Of a stretch of 64,000 nucleotides of DNA, positions 33,556 through 44,605 are shown piece by piece. Made by a program: the position numbers and the translations under genes. The first letter of the stretch is position 1, and each line of letters starts with the position of its first letter. Under the pieces are notes generated by a model. That model was given only the letters and a program-made list of their open reading frames with translations, had not been told where the DNA came from and ran no database searches. Source of the stretch: Ophiosphaerella korrae (taxonomy: Eukaryota; Ascomycota; Dothideomycetes; Pleosporales; Phaeosphaeriaceae); assembly GCA_028456385.1 (NCBI GenBank), contig JALNQF010000095.1:62001-126000 (forward strand). Reading direction: 5' to 3'.

Positions 33556-34981
33556 GGTTGGGGTAGGGTGGTGGAGGGAGAGCAACAAAGAGGGGATTTC
33601 AACAAGGGAACATGGCCATGACCACCACCACCAAGTCGGGAGGTACGCAGGCGTAGCAACCACAAAACAATCGCCCATCGTATTCATATGGCCAATGTCC
33701 TCAACGAGTGCAATAAGTCCTATCTCACTTTACCCTTACCCGATGTACCTACCTCAGGACGATCAAGGGAGTGGAAAGAAGTAAAGATACCGCACCCACG
33801 CCAACAACTTTAACAATGGCCCGTCCAGGATGCTCCTTCAATGCGCTTCCATCAATTGTCTATCCTACGATACCCATCGCATTCTAGACCATCTCTATAT
33901 CATTGCAGAGAGGGCATAATCATGTAAGTACCCCAGGAAGTGGTGTTTCTGCTACATCCAAGGCTCCCAGGCCCAGCCATTGAGTCCGCTACGTGGACTG
34001 AGACTACTAAGTTTTGCATCGGGAAGGCTAGGATTGCGCTTTCAAGGCCTTGGTTTTATATTTCCTATTCCTTTGTGAAGGGTGTTGGTCATCTCATTTG
34101 ACTTGAGAAGCGAGTGAGAGAAATTCCAGTCTTGGCCTCAACGAAACTTTTTGTTCTCAATCTTGGATACCAAGCTTTGACCTCATACTCAGTCTAGTAT
34201 TCTCTGCGACCTGCATTATCAATGTATTGAGAAGAAGAGTCAGTGCATATACAACGTTCTTAAATATCTCAAGTCTTAAGCTAGTCCAAATCCTTTCCAC
34301 TCGTTGCTTTCTGCCGAAGGGCCGCGTTTGGACATACCTAAGCTTTGATGTCCTCAAACCATGAGAGCAACAAACGCATAGGCGGAGTTGAAGCATCTAT
34401 AATTGCCTTCGAGCCGAGGAAAACTCAATATTAGGATAATTTCAGGCGATCACCACTCATCATCCTCATGATGCCGTTGAACTGGTGCATCTGTAAAGCT
34501 TTTTATCTCCCATTCAGGTTTCATCCCCGACATCAGTCACAACAACGTAGACATAGTTGAGCTCGCCCGCTAATCTCACATAACCCGCTCGAGGTTATGA
34601 GAAGGCTCAAAATCACGGCAACGATTAGATGATCTTCCCATGTGCTCACGTATCCTTTACCTTTACAACACCTCGAGGAAGCAGTATTTCATATCCCAAG
34701 CAATTCATACAGCTGCTCTTCACGCCCAAATACGCAAAGCCTCCTGCAAACCATCACGTTCGGCCCAAATACCTTAGATCGAAGTCTGCGAACGGCATGA
34801 GCAAAGGTCGCACCATATCGATCATACTGCCCATTTTCTTCTATTCGTCCTTCTTTTTCATTGCTTTTTCCGGAAGAAAGAAAGATGCTAATAAATTAAT
34901 TAACAATCCTTTGCACAGCTAAACTCCTTCCTTCTCTGCTGCAGAGAGGGAAAAAAGGAAGATTTCCTACGAATTTCGAGG
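33556..34981. other. gene-poor stretch
   Basis: No supportable gene. The open frame at 34629-34922 has a hydrophobic patch near its end but no splice or domain support. The repeat family that follows begins at 34982. Confidence 0.45.
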
Positions 34982-35460
34982 ATATTGTGGTATAGTAGGA
35001 CCGCACGTTCGGGGAGCATTAGGTCAGCTTTGTGGCTCTACAGGGGGCTCTAAGTAAGATCAGATAGGTATAGAGGCACTAACACCAACTCGTTATATAG
35101 CTACTTAGACTATATATTGTGGTGTAGCAGGACCGCACGTGATCGGGGAGGCTTAGGTCAGCATTGCGGCTCTGTGTGGGTACCGATAAAGAATCGGATG
35201 GAGTAGATAGCCCCCGACACCAACTCGTCATGTAGCTACTCAACCTATATACTTCATCTCATCTCATCTCTCGCCGACTGCGGGTCGCTACCTACCTCCT
35301 ACTTCTACGTGTGTCACGGGACATGACTAAGGACGCTAGCCTCCTTACTATATATAGCACTAGCCTAGCTTAGCCGAGAGGGCATCATAATACAATCATA
35401 CCATCTTGACTACGTCATCCATCGATCCCTCACAACGTGCATTCTAATATGCCACAATAT
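34982..35460. repeat. palindrome-ended interspersed repeat, long copy with internal duplication
   Basis: 479 bp bounded by imperfect inverted ends: ATATTGTGGTATAGTAG at the left and the complement of ATATTGTGGCATATTAG at the right. The first ~131 bp (34982-35112) are repeated directly at 35113-35251: each holds AGGACCGCACG, GGTCAGC, CACCAACTCGT and a TAGCTACT...TATATA end. A tail with CGACTGCGGGTC and CTACTTCTACGTG follows. The same sequence recurs at 36735-36942. The ends also read TGTGG...CCACA, as in a solo LTR, but no 5-bp target duplication is clean. It is non-coding; class unresolved (MITE-like or solo LTR). Confidence 0.75.
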
Positions 35461-36734
35461 TCAACCTAATTTACTAACTATAGGCTAGTACCCACCTCTT
35501 ACTTGTAAGGGGTTGCGGTAACGGACTCTCTGGTTGACTTGGCAGAGATATACCCTTAGGGCTATGGATGCAGCGATGAAGTAAGAGGCTAGGAGACGGA
35601 TAGATTGGGTAGTAGGCAAGCGTACTCGGCGGCGGGCATTACGGTGGGCGAATGATTACTGCTGCAAGTAATATGCTAGGCTTAGGTAAAGCTGAGCTTG
35701 ACTACGACCTCTATTTGAGTGTCTATATACGTTGACTAATTTGTAGATTTGTACCAATGAATTGCGAATTAGTTACATAAATCTTAATTTATAATTTATA
35801 TTCTATAAATTGTAAAGTAGTTATATAAGCTCTAATTATATATTTAGGCTATAATATACTTGTTATAGGATAACTATAGCAGCGAGCTGGAGTAACAATA
35901 ATAGCATGGGAGTAATAATGCAGATTAAGTGCTGTCTTCCCTAGGTGGGACGGGGCCCTCTACTTATAACCGTCTGGGTTGTTCTGGGGTAACGCCGGCA
36001 GTACGACGGCGCAACGCGGGGTTGGCAGGCGTCACGTGGGGTGCTCCTTTATATGTTCGTGTCGTCCTCTTACACACGGGCAAGAGGTGCTGAAGGTCAC
36101 GTGATCACTCCAAGATGGATCGCGGGTCAGCGTGTATATAAGAGCATCGAGAGGTCCTTATGGCTCCTCGTGTTCACAATCTCCTACGAAGATTACGATC
36201 AAGAAATAGGATAGAATTATCTTAATTCTAGTTTGACAAAACAAGCACCTCCTGTTGATTATCACCACTCATCCCTAAGAATCAACCGCTTGCCCTCGGA
36301 ATTACTCAACTAATTCCCAGGCCATAATACTAATCTTGTACTACTCCTACCTAACTCCTAACTTATACTAATACTACCCCTATCTAACCGCTACCTAGTA
36401 CTAATACCACCCCTAACTAATCCCTACATAGGGTCTATGCGACCCTAACCTAACATATACCTACTACTAGGCACCCTAAACCTATTTACTAGCCTACTTG
36501 TATACTAAAGGAGAAGAAAGTAATCTCTAATAAGCTATATTTTGTGATAAGTACTAAGGAAAACGAGAGCGAGCAGCCTATTCACTTTCGTGAGAATGCA
36601 ATGGTAGTGAATCGGGCGTGTAATGCCTTTGGCTGGCACCGATGTGGGCTCAGATAACAAAGCAGCGATGGAGAGGATAGCCGACGAGTCGTCGAGAGCT
36701 TGAAGGGACCAAGCTCGAAGCTGGGGAGGGAAAT
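35461..36734. other. AT-rich and CTA-rich repeat-like DNA with retroelement-like promoter
   Basis: Lies between the two copies of the palindrome-ended repeat. The part 35740-35900 is strongly AT-rich. A GC-richer block at about 35930-36310 contains a GTGTATATAAGAGC TATA-type site at 36132-36145 followed by an R/U5-like stretch, reminiscent of an LTR, but no second copy or protein-coding domain is present. 36340-36480 is a degenerate CTAATACTACC-type repeat. No gene is visible. Confidence 0.4.
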
Positions 36735-36942
36735 GCGGTGTAGTAGGACCGCACGTGATCGGGGAGAATTAGGTCAGCTTTGTGGCTCTACAGGGGACTC
36801 CGAGCAAGATTGGATGGACCTAGAGGCGCCGATACCAACTCGTCATGTAGCAGCTACTTAGGCCATATATTCAACTCAGCTCATCGACTGCGGGTCAGCG
36901 CCTGCCCCCTACTTCTACGTGCATCCTAGTATGCCACAATAT
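36735..36942. repeat. palindrome-ended repeat, short deleted copy
   Basis: Second location of the 34982-35460 family. It shares the head (AGGACCGCACGTGATCGGGG, GGTCAGCTTTGTGGCTCTAC, CACCAACTCGTCATGTAG in variant form) and the tail (CGACTGCGGGTC, CTACTTCTACGTGCAT, ATGCCACAATAT). It lacks the second head copy and about 126 bp of tail. The tail gap lies exactly between two ACGTG words in the long copy, as expected for deletion between short direct repeats. Confidence 0.75.
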
Positions 36943-37894
36943 CAAATGAACTCAGAATTGGTCAACATGGCGAGGCCATTGATGAAAGAGACATGATGAA
37001 ATCACCAACTTACACCAAGGAACCTTTCCGTCCACTATCAACTTACCGAGAACTCATCTCTTGTCGGCCGATCACTCTCCATCCCAGCAAGTACGATCCG
37101 TAACATTCATCCCAAACCACATTGATCCAAAAAAAAACCACCATCTCTGACTCCCACTTTCCCAATACGGTGTCACACCGACTGTGCTCAACAACATGTA
37201 CCCCTCCGCCGGCTATGCCAAACGCGCAAGCAGAAACCCATCACAAATTCCGAACTAGTCCCTCGCAGATATGCCGACGAACATGGCACAATTTCTTCCG
37301 CCCCTACAGAGGAGAGCAACACCTTGTAACTTACCTTGTTGCCATCAAATTACGCATCCGAACACCTCACCTACCACGCCCTGTCCGTTCAAAGATGCCG
37401 GTTTGGAAAAGTTGTGCGATGCGATAATGGACAGCACGAACTGTGTGGCGAAGACGGCAGTGCGAATATTGATTCGCGAGTATGCAATGAAGCGGTCGGG
37501 AAGTTGAATGAGTTGGATGAGAGTTGTTTGAGTATGTACATATTATAGAGTCAGGGTTGATAGTTCGATGGAAAGGTTGTAAGGAATTCTATCCAATTAG
37601 TGTAAAAAGTTTTCAAAAAGTTTCCAAAAAGTGGTGTTGGTTATAGGCATCGCATGACCTTCAAATTGTAGGCATTGCAGGCATTATCGTTCTCGATCGA
37701 TTCTCCAACCTAAAAACTTTTCCCGATGTACCCTGAATAAAATCGTCTTGTTAGATAGCACCCACTTGTCACAATATGATACGCAAATGGCGCATACACA
37801 TCCATGATTATACTTATTATCTTTATTGCTTGTATCGTTTCCATACATTACAGCACTATCCACCCACTCAACGTATCAACAGGAAACCCACCAT
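36943..37894. other. gene-free stretch before AP-1 beta 3' end
   Basis: Two overlapping plus-strand frames at 37122-37548 contain a cysteine-bearing text (VRCDNGQHELCGEDG), but have no consistent gene model. The right end is the 3' flank of the adaptin gene. Confidence 0.45.
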
Positions 37895-40320
37895 CTACAT
37901 TAGTAAATCCTGGTTTCCATCCGCACCCCCAGGGCTCAAAACCATCTGTTGTGGCGCATTCTGATTGACCACCCATCCGCCTCCGAACCCAGCTTGGTCT
38001 ACCGCAATCGGACTTCCACCAAATGTGCTTTGCCGCCCCACACTCGCGAAATATGTGTCCGCATCGTTTACGGCAGCAGCCATGCCGTTGCCATTTGTTG
38101 ATAACAGGGTTCCATTACCATTTGTAGCTACGGTATCGATTCGGGAGCGGTCAGCTGCTGCAAGCTCGCGAGCCTGTTGGGCTGCCTTCACAGTGGGGAG
38201 TTCGTGTCGCTGGAGGGCGGGGGATTCTTGGAGTTTGCGGGGACGGGCGCTTCGGAAGACGGTGTTTACGGGCTTGAGGTAGACGGTTGCGAGGGTACCG
38301 ACGTTGAGGCACATTTCTTCCAGAGTGCCCGGGTCCAGTTTCTCGGATTCTTCGGCTGTGATGGCAGGCTTTTCGCCCATGACGACTTTCTTGGCTTCTT
38401 CTGGAGCGGAAGAGAGGAGGCGCCAGTACATGTAGCCTCTGTCGCGTAGATCGGGGTTGTCTGTGTCTTCGGTGGCCCATTTGAGGACCTTGGGAACAAG
38501 GGTTGAGCCACGAGTTGGCCGCTGGATGAATAACTTCACTGTTGCTGTGAGCAGCGCCAGTTGCACCTCATGTGTTTCTTCTTGGAACGAGTCTAGGAAG
38601 TCTTCCAAAAGTACATCTGAGTCTTCTATTCGGTCGGCGTATTGACCAATGACCCAAATCATAGCTGCTTTGGCCTCGGGTTCATCGAGCGAATCAAGAT
38701 TTTCGCAAAGTGTTGAGATGATGGATTCGTATTGGTTGGGGTATTTGCGGAAGATGTTGCGAATGACCACGGTTGCTTCCTGCACAATATAGGAAACTTT
38801 GGTGCTGACGAGTTGGAGAAGCGTGCTGATGCAGAGTTGGGCCGCAGGAGCAATCTTGATTGCTAGCTTGCCAATGGCGCGGACTGATTTGCGGACAAAG
38901 TCGACGTCAATCTCGCTCGCATATCTGGCACTCGTGTTAGCTGTGAGTGCATCCACGAATAGAGGAACCTACTCTGCAAGCTCAGTCAACACCTCCTTGA
39001 TGTTCCGTTCCGTGGCCAGCATGAAGATAAGTTCAAGCTTGGTGACCTTGACGTATATAGGGTCGTTGTATTTACAAAAAAAGACACGGATGTCGTTGCG
39101 CAGCACATCCGGGCGACGTTGCAAAATGAGGAGCGCATTGCGCAGAGCCAGATACTGGATTTCTGGACCCTTTGAGAGTAGAGTGACGAGGGGCGGCGAT
39201 AGCTTATTACACAGTGAGGATATTACTTTCTGGTCTACTATGTAGTTCATGAGGTAGAGGATAACACGGATACAGGTGAGCACGACGGCCGAGTTTGAAT
39301 GTGAGAGGCGAGGTGAGATGCGCTCGGCGAGTAGGGCTGCCTCGGCAGTATCTTGGGGGACGTAGTTCATCATGGCTTCCAGAATGTAGGTCTGGCCCCA
39401 TTCTGAGCAGTCTGGGAGGATGGAAACAATCTTGGAGGCGCTTGCATAATCGATGGTGAGCTTGATATTCTCACTTCGTTCCCAGATGTCCATCAAGCCT
39501 GCCAACGCGCTCGACACAACGGTTGGGTTCTCGTCTCTCAACATGCTATTGAGCTTGTCGATCAAGTCAGAGTTTTCGACAAGATGTCTGTCATGGTCGT
39601 AGAGTTTGGCGACACAGAAAGCAGCCGTCTTGCGCACATACGGGTCGGAGTCTTTGAGGAGGTTCTTCAGATGTGGGACGGTGGCTTCGACGAATTCCCG
39701 GACGTGAACGTATGACATGGTCCTCAGTGCCAGCGCGCGTACCAAGGGATTGTTGTCGTGCATGTCCTCCTGGATGATGGGCAGTGCCTTGAGAGCAATA
39801 TCAGGTTTTATCCTGGCATAGTTGACCAAGTACAAGAAGCACCTGCCTCTGTCAGCGTGGAGCCTTTTGCGGGGGTGTTTTGAGGACGCACATCTTCTTG
39901 ATCTCCAGGCTTTGGATATGCATGCAGCCGACAATGTCTGGGAAGAGGGCGACCATGTCGTTGTTGCTCATGGTCATGTTGGCGACAATCTTCTTGAGCG
40001 CCGTCTTCTTGGCGGAGAAGTTCTTGTCCTTTTTCCCGCCGCTATTGAGCTCGAGGCGAAGCTCTGCGACCTTGCCCTGGGGGGTGCGAAGAGCATGTAA
40101 GCGTGCGGGCTCGAAGTAGTATGCGAGAAACATGGCCATGGCATGGTAGCGTGTGAAGGGGCGGTGCCTCGACCGTCACAACCGGATGCCACCTTGGAGC
40201 GAGGTTGGGCGGGAGATATGGGAGACGGGTAGAAAACATGGAGAGGGGTGAGACGAAGGGAGGAAGAGGGGGTAGACATACCCTCGCAAAGAGCTTCGCA
40301 TCCTGGCCGCCCTGGCTCAT
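37895..40320 (-). CDS. apl2: AP-1 complex beta subunit (beta-adaptin)
   Basis: Large beta subunit of the AP-1 clathrin adaptor, working in trans-Golgi/endosome sorting. Four exons on the minus strand: 40320-40282, 40076-39892, 39842-38973 and 38924-37895, summing to 2124 nt and 707 residues with all phases closing. The conserved beta-adaptin trunk is unmistakable: [59 protein letters not shown] and [17 protein letters not shown]. The protein stops after a short Asn/Gly-rich hinge (GNQDLLM). It lacks the appendage (ear) domain of animal beta subunits, as is usual for fungal AP-1 beta. It is divergent from EMC4. AP-2 beta is the main alternative; the trunk wording and earless end favour AP-1. 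Confidence 0.9.
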
Positions 40321-40642
40321 GGTGGGCTATCTAGGTTGCGTGGCAGGTGAGGTGTCGTTCAGGTTAGTGCATGTAGTGGCGGTGGTACAGCCGTTGCCGG
40401 GAGGGGTCTGGGAGCTCTAAGTGGTGTCGCGCATATCCATGACCAAGGATGGGTGGTTGCTAATGAGGGGCTCGTACTATGCAAGAAACTCTGCTTGCCG
40501 ACTTTTGGCGTCTCCGACGGCAGCACGGAGGTCTTGCGGAAGAGCTGGGGAACGCCAAGAAAGCTTCCAACCTTCCACCACCACAACAACCACCAACCAC
40601 CAACCACCACCACCACCACCACCACACAACCATCGCGATACC
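40321..40642. promoter_or_regulatory. divergent promoter region, AP-1 beta / EMC4
   Basis: 322-bp shared upstream region of two divergent housekeeping genes. It ends with a CCACCACCA-type run directly before the EMC4 ATG. No TATA box was seen. Confidence 0.5.
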
Positions 40643-41250
40643 ATGCCTGCGGCCCCGCCCCCGCCCCCGCAATGGGTGCTTGACCTCGACTCGACGCCTG
40701 CGAAGCCCAAGAACTCATCTCTCCCGGACCCGCCAGGCTACACGGCCTCACTCACCAAGCGAGAGCGCGCGCAGTCCTCCAAGACGGCCCGCCAGCCGCC
40801 AACCACAGAAGAGATGGACACGCTCAAGATGAAAAAGGCATGGGAGGTCGCCATTGGCCCTGCAAAGCAACTGCCCATGAACGCCTTCGGTGTGTTGCGC
40901 CTGACATATGCCAGTCCCTCCTATGCAGCCACTGACCGCCCCCAGGCATGTACATGACCGGCAACACCCTCCAGATCTTCTCCATCTTCATGGTCTTCAC
41001 CCTCTTCAAGTCGCCCGTCATGGCCGTCCTGGCCCTGCAGCGCACATTTGCCCCATATGAGACCCCCGGCACCTCCACCCGCCTGATTGGCGTCAAGATC
41101 GTTTACATCCTCTGCAATCTGCTAATGTTGAGCCTGGGAATCTGGAAGGTCAACGGGATGGGGCTGCTGCCGACGACAAGGTCAGATTGGCTGGCCTGGG
41201 AGAGTCAGAGGACATGGTCAGAAAGAGCCGTGCCAAAAGAGTGGCTATGA
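40643..41250 (+). CDS. emc4: ER membrane protein complex subunit 4 (EMC4)
   Basis: Subunit of the ER membrane complex, which inserts tail-anchored and multipass membrane proteins. Exons 40643-40889 and 40946-41250 with a 56-nt intron (GTGTGT...CCCAG) give 183 residues, the family's normal size. The N-terminus is Pro-rich and cytosolic (MPAAPPPPPQWVLDLD). Next come the conserved KKAWEVAIGPAKQLPMNAF block and the MYMTGNTLQIFSI segment. Two membrane segments follow (FSIFMVFTLFKSPVMAVLAL; KIVYILCNLLMLSLGIWKV). The C-terminus has the typical GLLPTTRSDWLAWE motif. The spliced intron links AFG to MYMTGN exactly as in other fungi. Confidence 0.95.
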
Positions 41251-41603
41251 ATCATGGATGCATCCTTGGTCCCTGTACTGGCACGACGAGATAGGACTAT
41301 GAAGTCAATTGCTCAGAGTATGCTAATGAATCCTCTGGCTCATCTTCATCCTTGTTCTTGTCATCGCACATTCTAATCATGTCACCATGTCTTGTTTTCG
41401 TCCTGCTCCTACCCATTGTGTAGTATGCTCCACACGCTACCATTTTCCTAATGCCCAGAACGCCCCAAGATGCTGTTGTCTCCTAATACCCCGAAACATC
41501 CAAGGAAGCCACCGCCCCCCCAGCTCCTCAGAATAGCCCAAAGAGGCTGTCATCGGCCCCAACGATGCCGCCGTGAATTTCCTCTGCTTCTTTCGCACCC
41601 CCT
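41251..41603. other. intergenic, EMC4 3' flank
   Basis: 353 bp with no gene or repeat recognised. Confidence 0.6.
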
Positions 41604-42952
41604 TCAACTAACCACCTGAACTCCTTCTTTTTGGCCACGAAATGTAGCACTTGTTGGCTCGTGCATCGCGTGTTTGAACTCTTCTTGCTTGGCAAGATCC
41701 GAATGAAGTTCCACCACTATACTGCGTGGAAGTTTATCAGGCCCGTTATGCCGAAAGTCGTCTATTTCCTCATCTTCCAGCAAAATTTGCCTGTCCAAAT
41801 TCAACGCGTCCTGGAGAGTATGCAACGCAGTCATCAACTTGTTGTCCGACCAAAGCACTCCCGCCCTGGCCGCCCGCCTTGCAACCGGCGCGATATCGCT
41901 CCGCTCTCACACCAACTTCTCCACAACCCCCAACACTGCCCTCACATCCCCCTCTTCGTCCCCCGCCCCTATTTCCGCCTCTTCGAAATCAACCAGCACC
42001 ACTTCCGGATACCCGCTGTAGCGGTGAAAGACATGCTTTGGATAAATATTCCTATGCATAACGCCCTTGATATGCATATAGCGCAGCGCATCCATCAACC
42101 CCAACCCAACATGCGCAACTGTCCAACTGGGTACCCTACCGCTGGACTCCACAAATTGCCTCAGTGTCACCCCAAACACAGGCTCCGGCACCATCCAAGA
42201 AGTCGCCCCAAATCCTGATATCTCCACCTCTTCTACCCTCACCCAACATGCATGGGAACCTCTGGATCATCCTAGGTCAGCGCCTCGATCACCTCCACCT
42301 CATGCTGTAGAGTAGCAGTGCTGGCACTTGTTTTCACCACCACTAAACAAGGAAAGATAGAATCCACAAACTCCTATAGAAGCGCGCTGCTGTTGAGGAA
42401 CTGAACCTTGTGTGCCAAGCTATCCCCATAGCGGCGGAAGTGAAGGAGCCACAGCTATAGCTGCATGCAGTCCTGAGGCAGTACAGAGAAGGACCTCAGC
42501 TCTACAGTTAATGAGTCAGCAGTTAGATCTTGCGTTCCTTCCACATCGCCAACGTAGCCTATTCCCCGTGTGATGCCCCCCCAGAGACCGCCTATCTAGC
42601 TACTGGGGGCGAGGTTCCTGAACTGGTAGGTCTAGAACTGTAGCGGGTTTCAAGGGCTCGAGGGTGCGTGGGAGGCAGAGATAGATGGCGTGGCTATGTC
42701 TGGCGTCAGTGGAGAGGCATTTGATGATGCGGAGAACTCGGAGAGTGATGGGGCTGGCAGAGGGTCGAAAGGCACGAGTTGCTCGAGAATTTTCGTCATA
42801 TTCCATTGCTGCTGGCGAGGCGAAGATGGGTTGCAACGAGGCTGATTTCCGAGAAAGATAAGGCCGTAGGCTGAGAAGTGTAAAGGTTGAAAAGTTATGG
42901 GTCGGGTACGCTGCAGAAGTGAGAGATCGCGGGCAACGAAGGATTCAGGCAA
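41604..42952 (-). pseudogene. decayed protein-kinase-like gene
   Basis: Minus-strand reading gives a kinase-fold text broken many times. An N-terminal stretch (SFVARDLSLLQRTRPITF) is followed, after TAG stops near 42600, by LWLLHFRRYGDSLAHKV. Then comes VVVKTSASTATLQHEVEVIEALT, matching the beta3 Lys and alphaC Glu region, then a TAG, and a frameshift near 42240. Next is GFGATSWMVPEP, GLGLMDALRYMHIKGVMHRN (the HRD loop, here HRN) and VVLVDFEEAEIG (the DFG position). A TGA follows before the C-terminal part ending at 41604. At least five nonsense codons and one frameshift are present; several stops fit single C-to-T changes (CAG to TAG, CGA to TGA). Even before decay the HRD and DFG motifs look altered, suggesting a pseudokinase-like family. 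Confidence 0.65.
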
Positions 42953-43406
42953 CGCAGTTTGTAAGTGAGATTGCTGGTAAAATGGTTTTCAAACGAGGTG
43001 GACTATGGACGCGGCGAGATTGTGAACAAGGTAGATTGCGAGCAAACTGGGCTGCAGGTGAATGCTCGATCGAGCTGGGTTACAATCGGGATATTTCGAG
43101 TGGGGTGGATTGCAGGTGAGGTTACGAGTCCAGCAGGTCGTTAGTAAGGTAATTTATAATCGATATAACTTGCAATGGAAGCAGTTTGCAATCGAGGTAG
43201 CTTTCAGGTGAAGCTTCGAGCGAGGTAGATTGTAGGTAACGTTGTGGGTGAGGTAAGCTGTGGACGAGGTAGGCTGGTAGAGAGAGATTTAGGTAGAGAT
43301 AAGTTGCCAGTACGTTAGTGTATGGAAGAGATAGGCTGCAGACAGGGTGGACTACTAGGTTACTAGTAAGCTAGTTTGCGGACAAGGTTGTTGCAGATGA
43401 AGTATG
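42953..43406. repeat. degenerate short tandem repeat (GAGGTAGATTGCAGGT-like), left part
   Basis: Many diverged copies of a roughly 17-19 bp word built on gaggtagattg/gcaggt, with variants such as gaggtggactatgg, caaggtagattgcg, gaggtaagctgtgg. The array is imperfect, with no fixed period. It is interrupted at 43407 by the inverted-repeat element and resumes after it. Confidence 0.6.
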
Positions 43407-43913
43407 TGTTAGACCGCAGCTCTACTCCACTGCGCCAAACAAACCAAAAAGGTAGATGAGTATTCAACTACGTTGAATACAGGAGTAGAACAGTATATAT
43501 CGTTACAAAGGCCCACTGGCCCTTGGCACTCGGCTCAGTATGCGCCAATCGCAATACTACTACAGCCCTGCGGCCTTGTAGGCGCCGAAGCCTAACAATA
43601 CCCCCTTCTTTGCAGCGCTCATCCCGAGCGCTACATGCGCACGACCTCTGTGCCTACGCACTGCCTACGCACGGCCTCTGCCGCACTCGGCGTCGTACTC
43701 GGGCGCGAAGTACTGGACCTTCCAGCAGCTACAACGCATCATGCCAGGGGACCAACCTGGCTGCGTTTCGGCTCAAAATAGCCGGCTGACGCTGAACTAG
43801 CTGTTGGCGGGGTCGAACTGACGCTCTACCCCGCACTCAGCGCAGGCGTTGTTGAATACTCATCTACCTTTTTGGGTTTGTTTGGCGCAGTGGAGTAGAG
43901 CTGCGGTCTAACA
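43407..43913. mobile_element. 507-bp inverted-repeat element with tRNA-half-like ends
   Basis: The left arm 43407-43468 (62 bp, starting TGTTAGACCGCAG) and right arm 43851-43913 (63 bp, ending CTGCGGTCTAACA) are near-perfect inverted repeats differing by one inserted base. The element is flanked by GTATG at 43402-43406 and again at 43914-43918, a 5-bp target duplication. The ends read TG...CA. The interior (~380 bp) is GC-richer than its surroundings and has no long coding frame. Read outward, each arm contains TTTGGCGCAGTGG, a match to a tRNA A box, then GAGC, T, a five-base stem GCGGT and the loop CTAACA. That is the layout of a tRNA 5' half ending at loop position 37 with a Val(AAC)-type anticodon. 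It sits inside a degenerate tandem repeat. Class unresolved: a non-autonomous TIR element or an unusual solo LTR. Confidence 0.8.
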
Positions 43914-44100
43914 GTATGTTACTCGATAGGAAGCAGGTAGAGAGATTCCGGGTAATAATAGTTCGCGGATAGGACAGGTCGAAGACAAGTTAATTACAAG
44001 TAAGTTAGGAGAAAGCAATGGATTAGAGGCCAAGAAAGGTGTTTACAAGTTCTAGGATAGTGTGTAGAGAATAAATCGCTAGAAAGTTAAAAGATTGTAG
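43914..44100. repeat. degenerate short tandem repeat, right part
   Basis: Continuation of the array left of the 507-bp element (gcaggtagagagatt, gacaggtcgaagacaag, acaagtaagttagg variants). Its presence on both sides shows that the element inserted into the array. Confidence 0.5.
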
Positions 44101-44605
44101 CAGCATTAGGGGAGGTGAGTCAACTTTGAGATTAGTAAATTTCCTAATCAAGATATGTTCAAAATCAGGTCTAGCAGGTGGAAGAACTACCTCCTTGAAT
44201 CTGTGTTACTATTAGTACTAAACTGTCAGCCTATAGTGATTGATTACCGCAAAGTTAACACATTAGTTAATGCAATAGAAACTGTCTTTTACTTGGGTTC
44301 AACCTTGACTTACATAGCACATATCTCTCCTACACCCCCTATTTACTCCTTTGCTCTTCTGTCCTTATCACTCGCTATATATGTTTTCGGCTTTCTTTTT
44401 GAAGCGGTACTCAAATTCACTACTTAAGCTAGTAGCTCGAAGTAATAACTACTCAAATGTACGCTTTAATGATTACTATCCGCCCTATAAAATTCCGTGG
44501 ATTGTAAAACCTATCAGCATACAGGTACTTGAAACAAACTGCGAATAATTGATATAAACTAAGAAATAACAACCGTTTATATACAGAACTTGGGTAAACT
44601 ACTAT
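44101..44605. other. gene-free stretch after the peroxidase stop
   Basis: AT-richer DNA, 3' flank of the peroxidase gene. The frame at 44155-44427 has hydrophobic patches but no domain, and I do not call it. Confidence 0.5.

Noticed and set aside
43805..43840. B-box-like GTTCGACCCC on the minus strand inside the 507-bp element
   Set aside because: It lies only a few bases from a weak A-box-like word, too close for a tRNA or SINE promoter; kept only as a curiosity.
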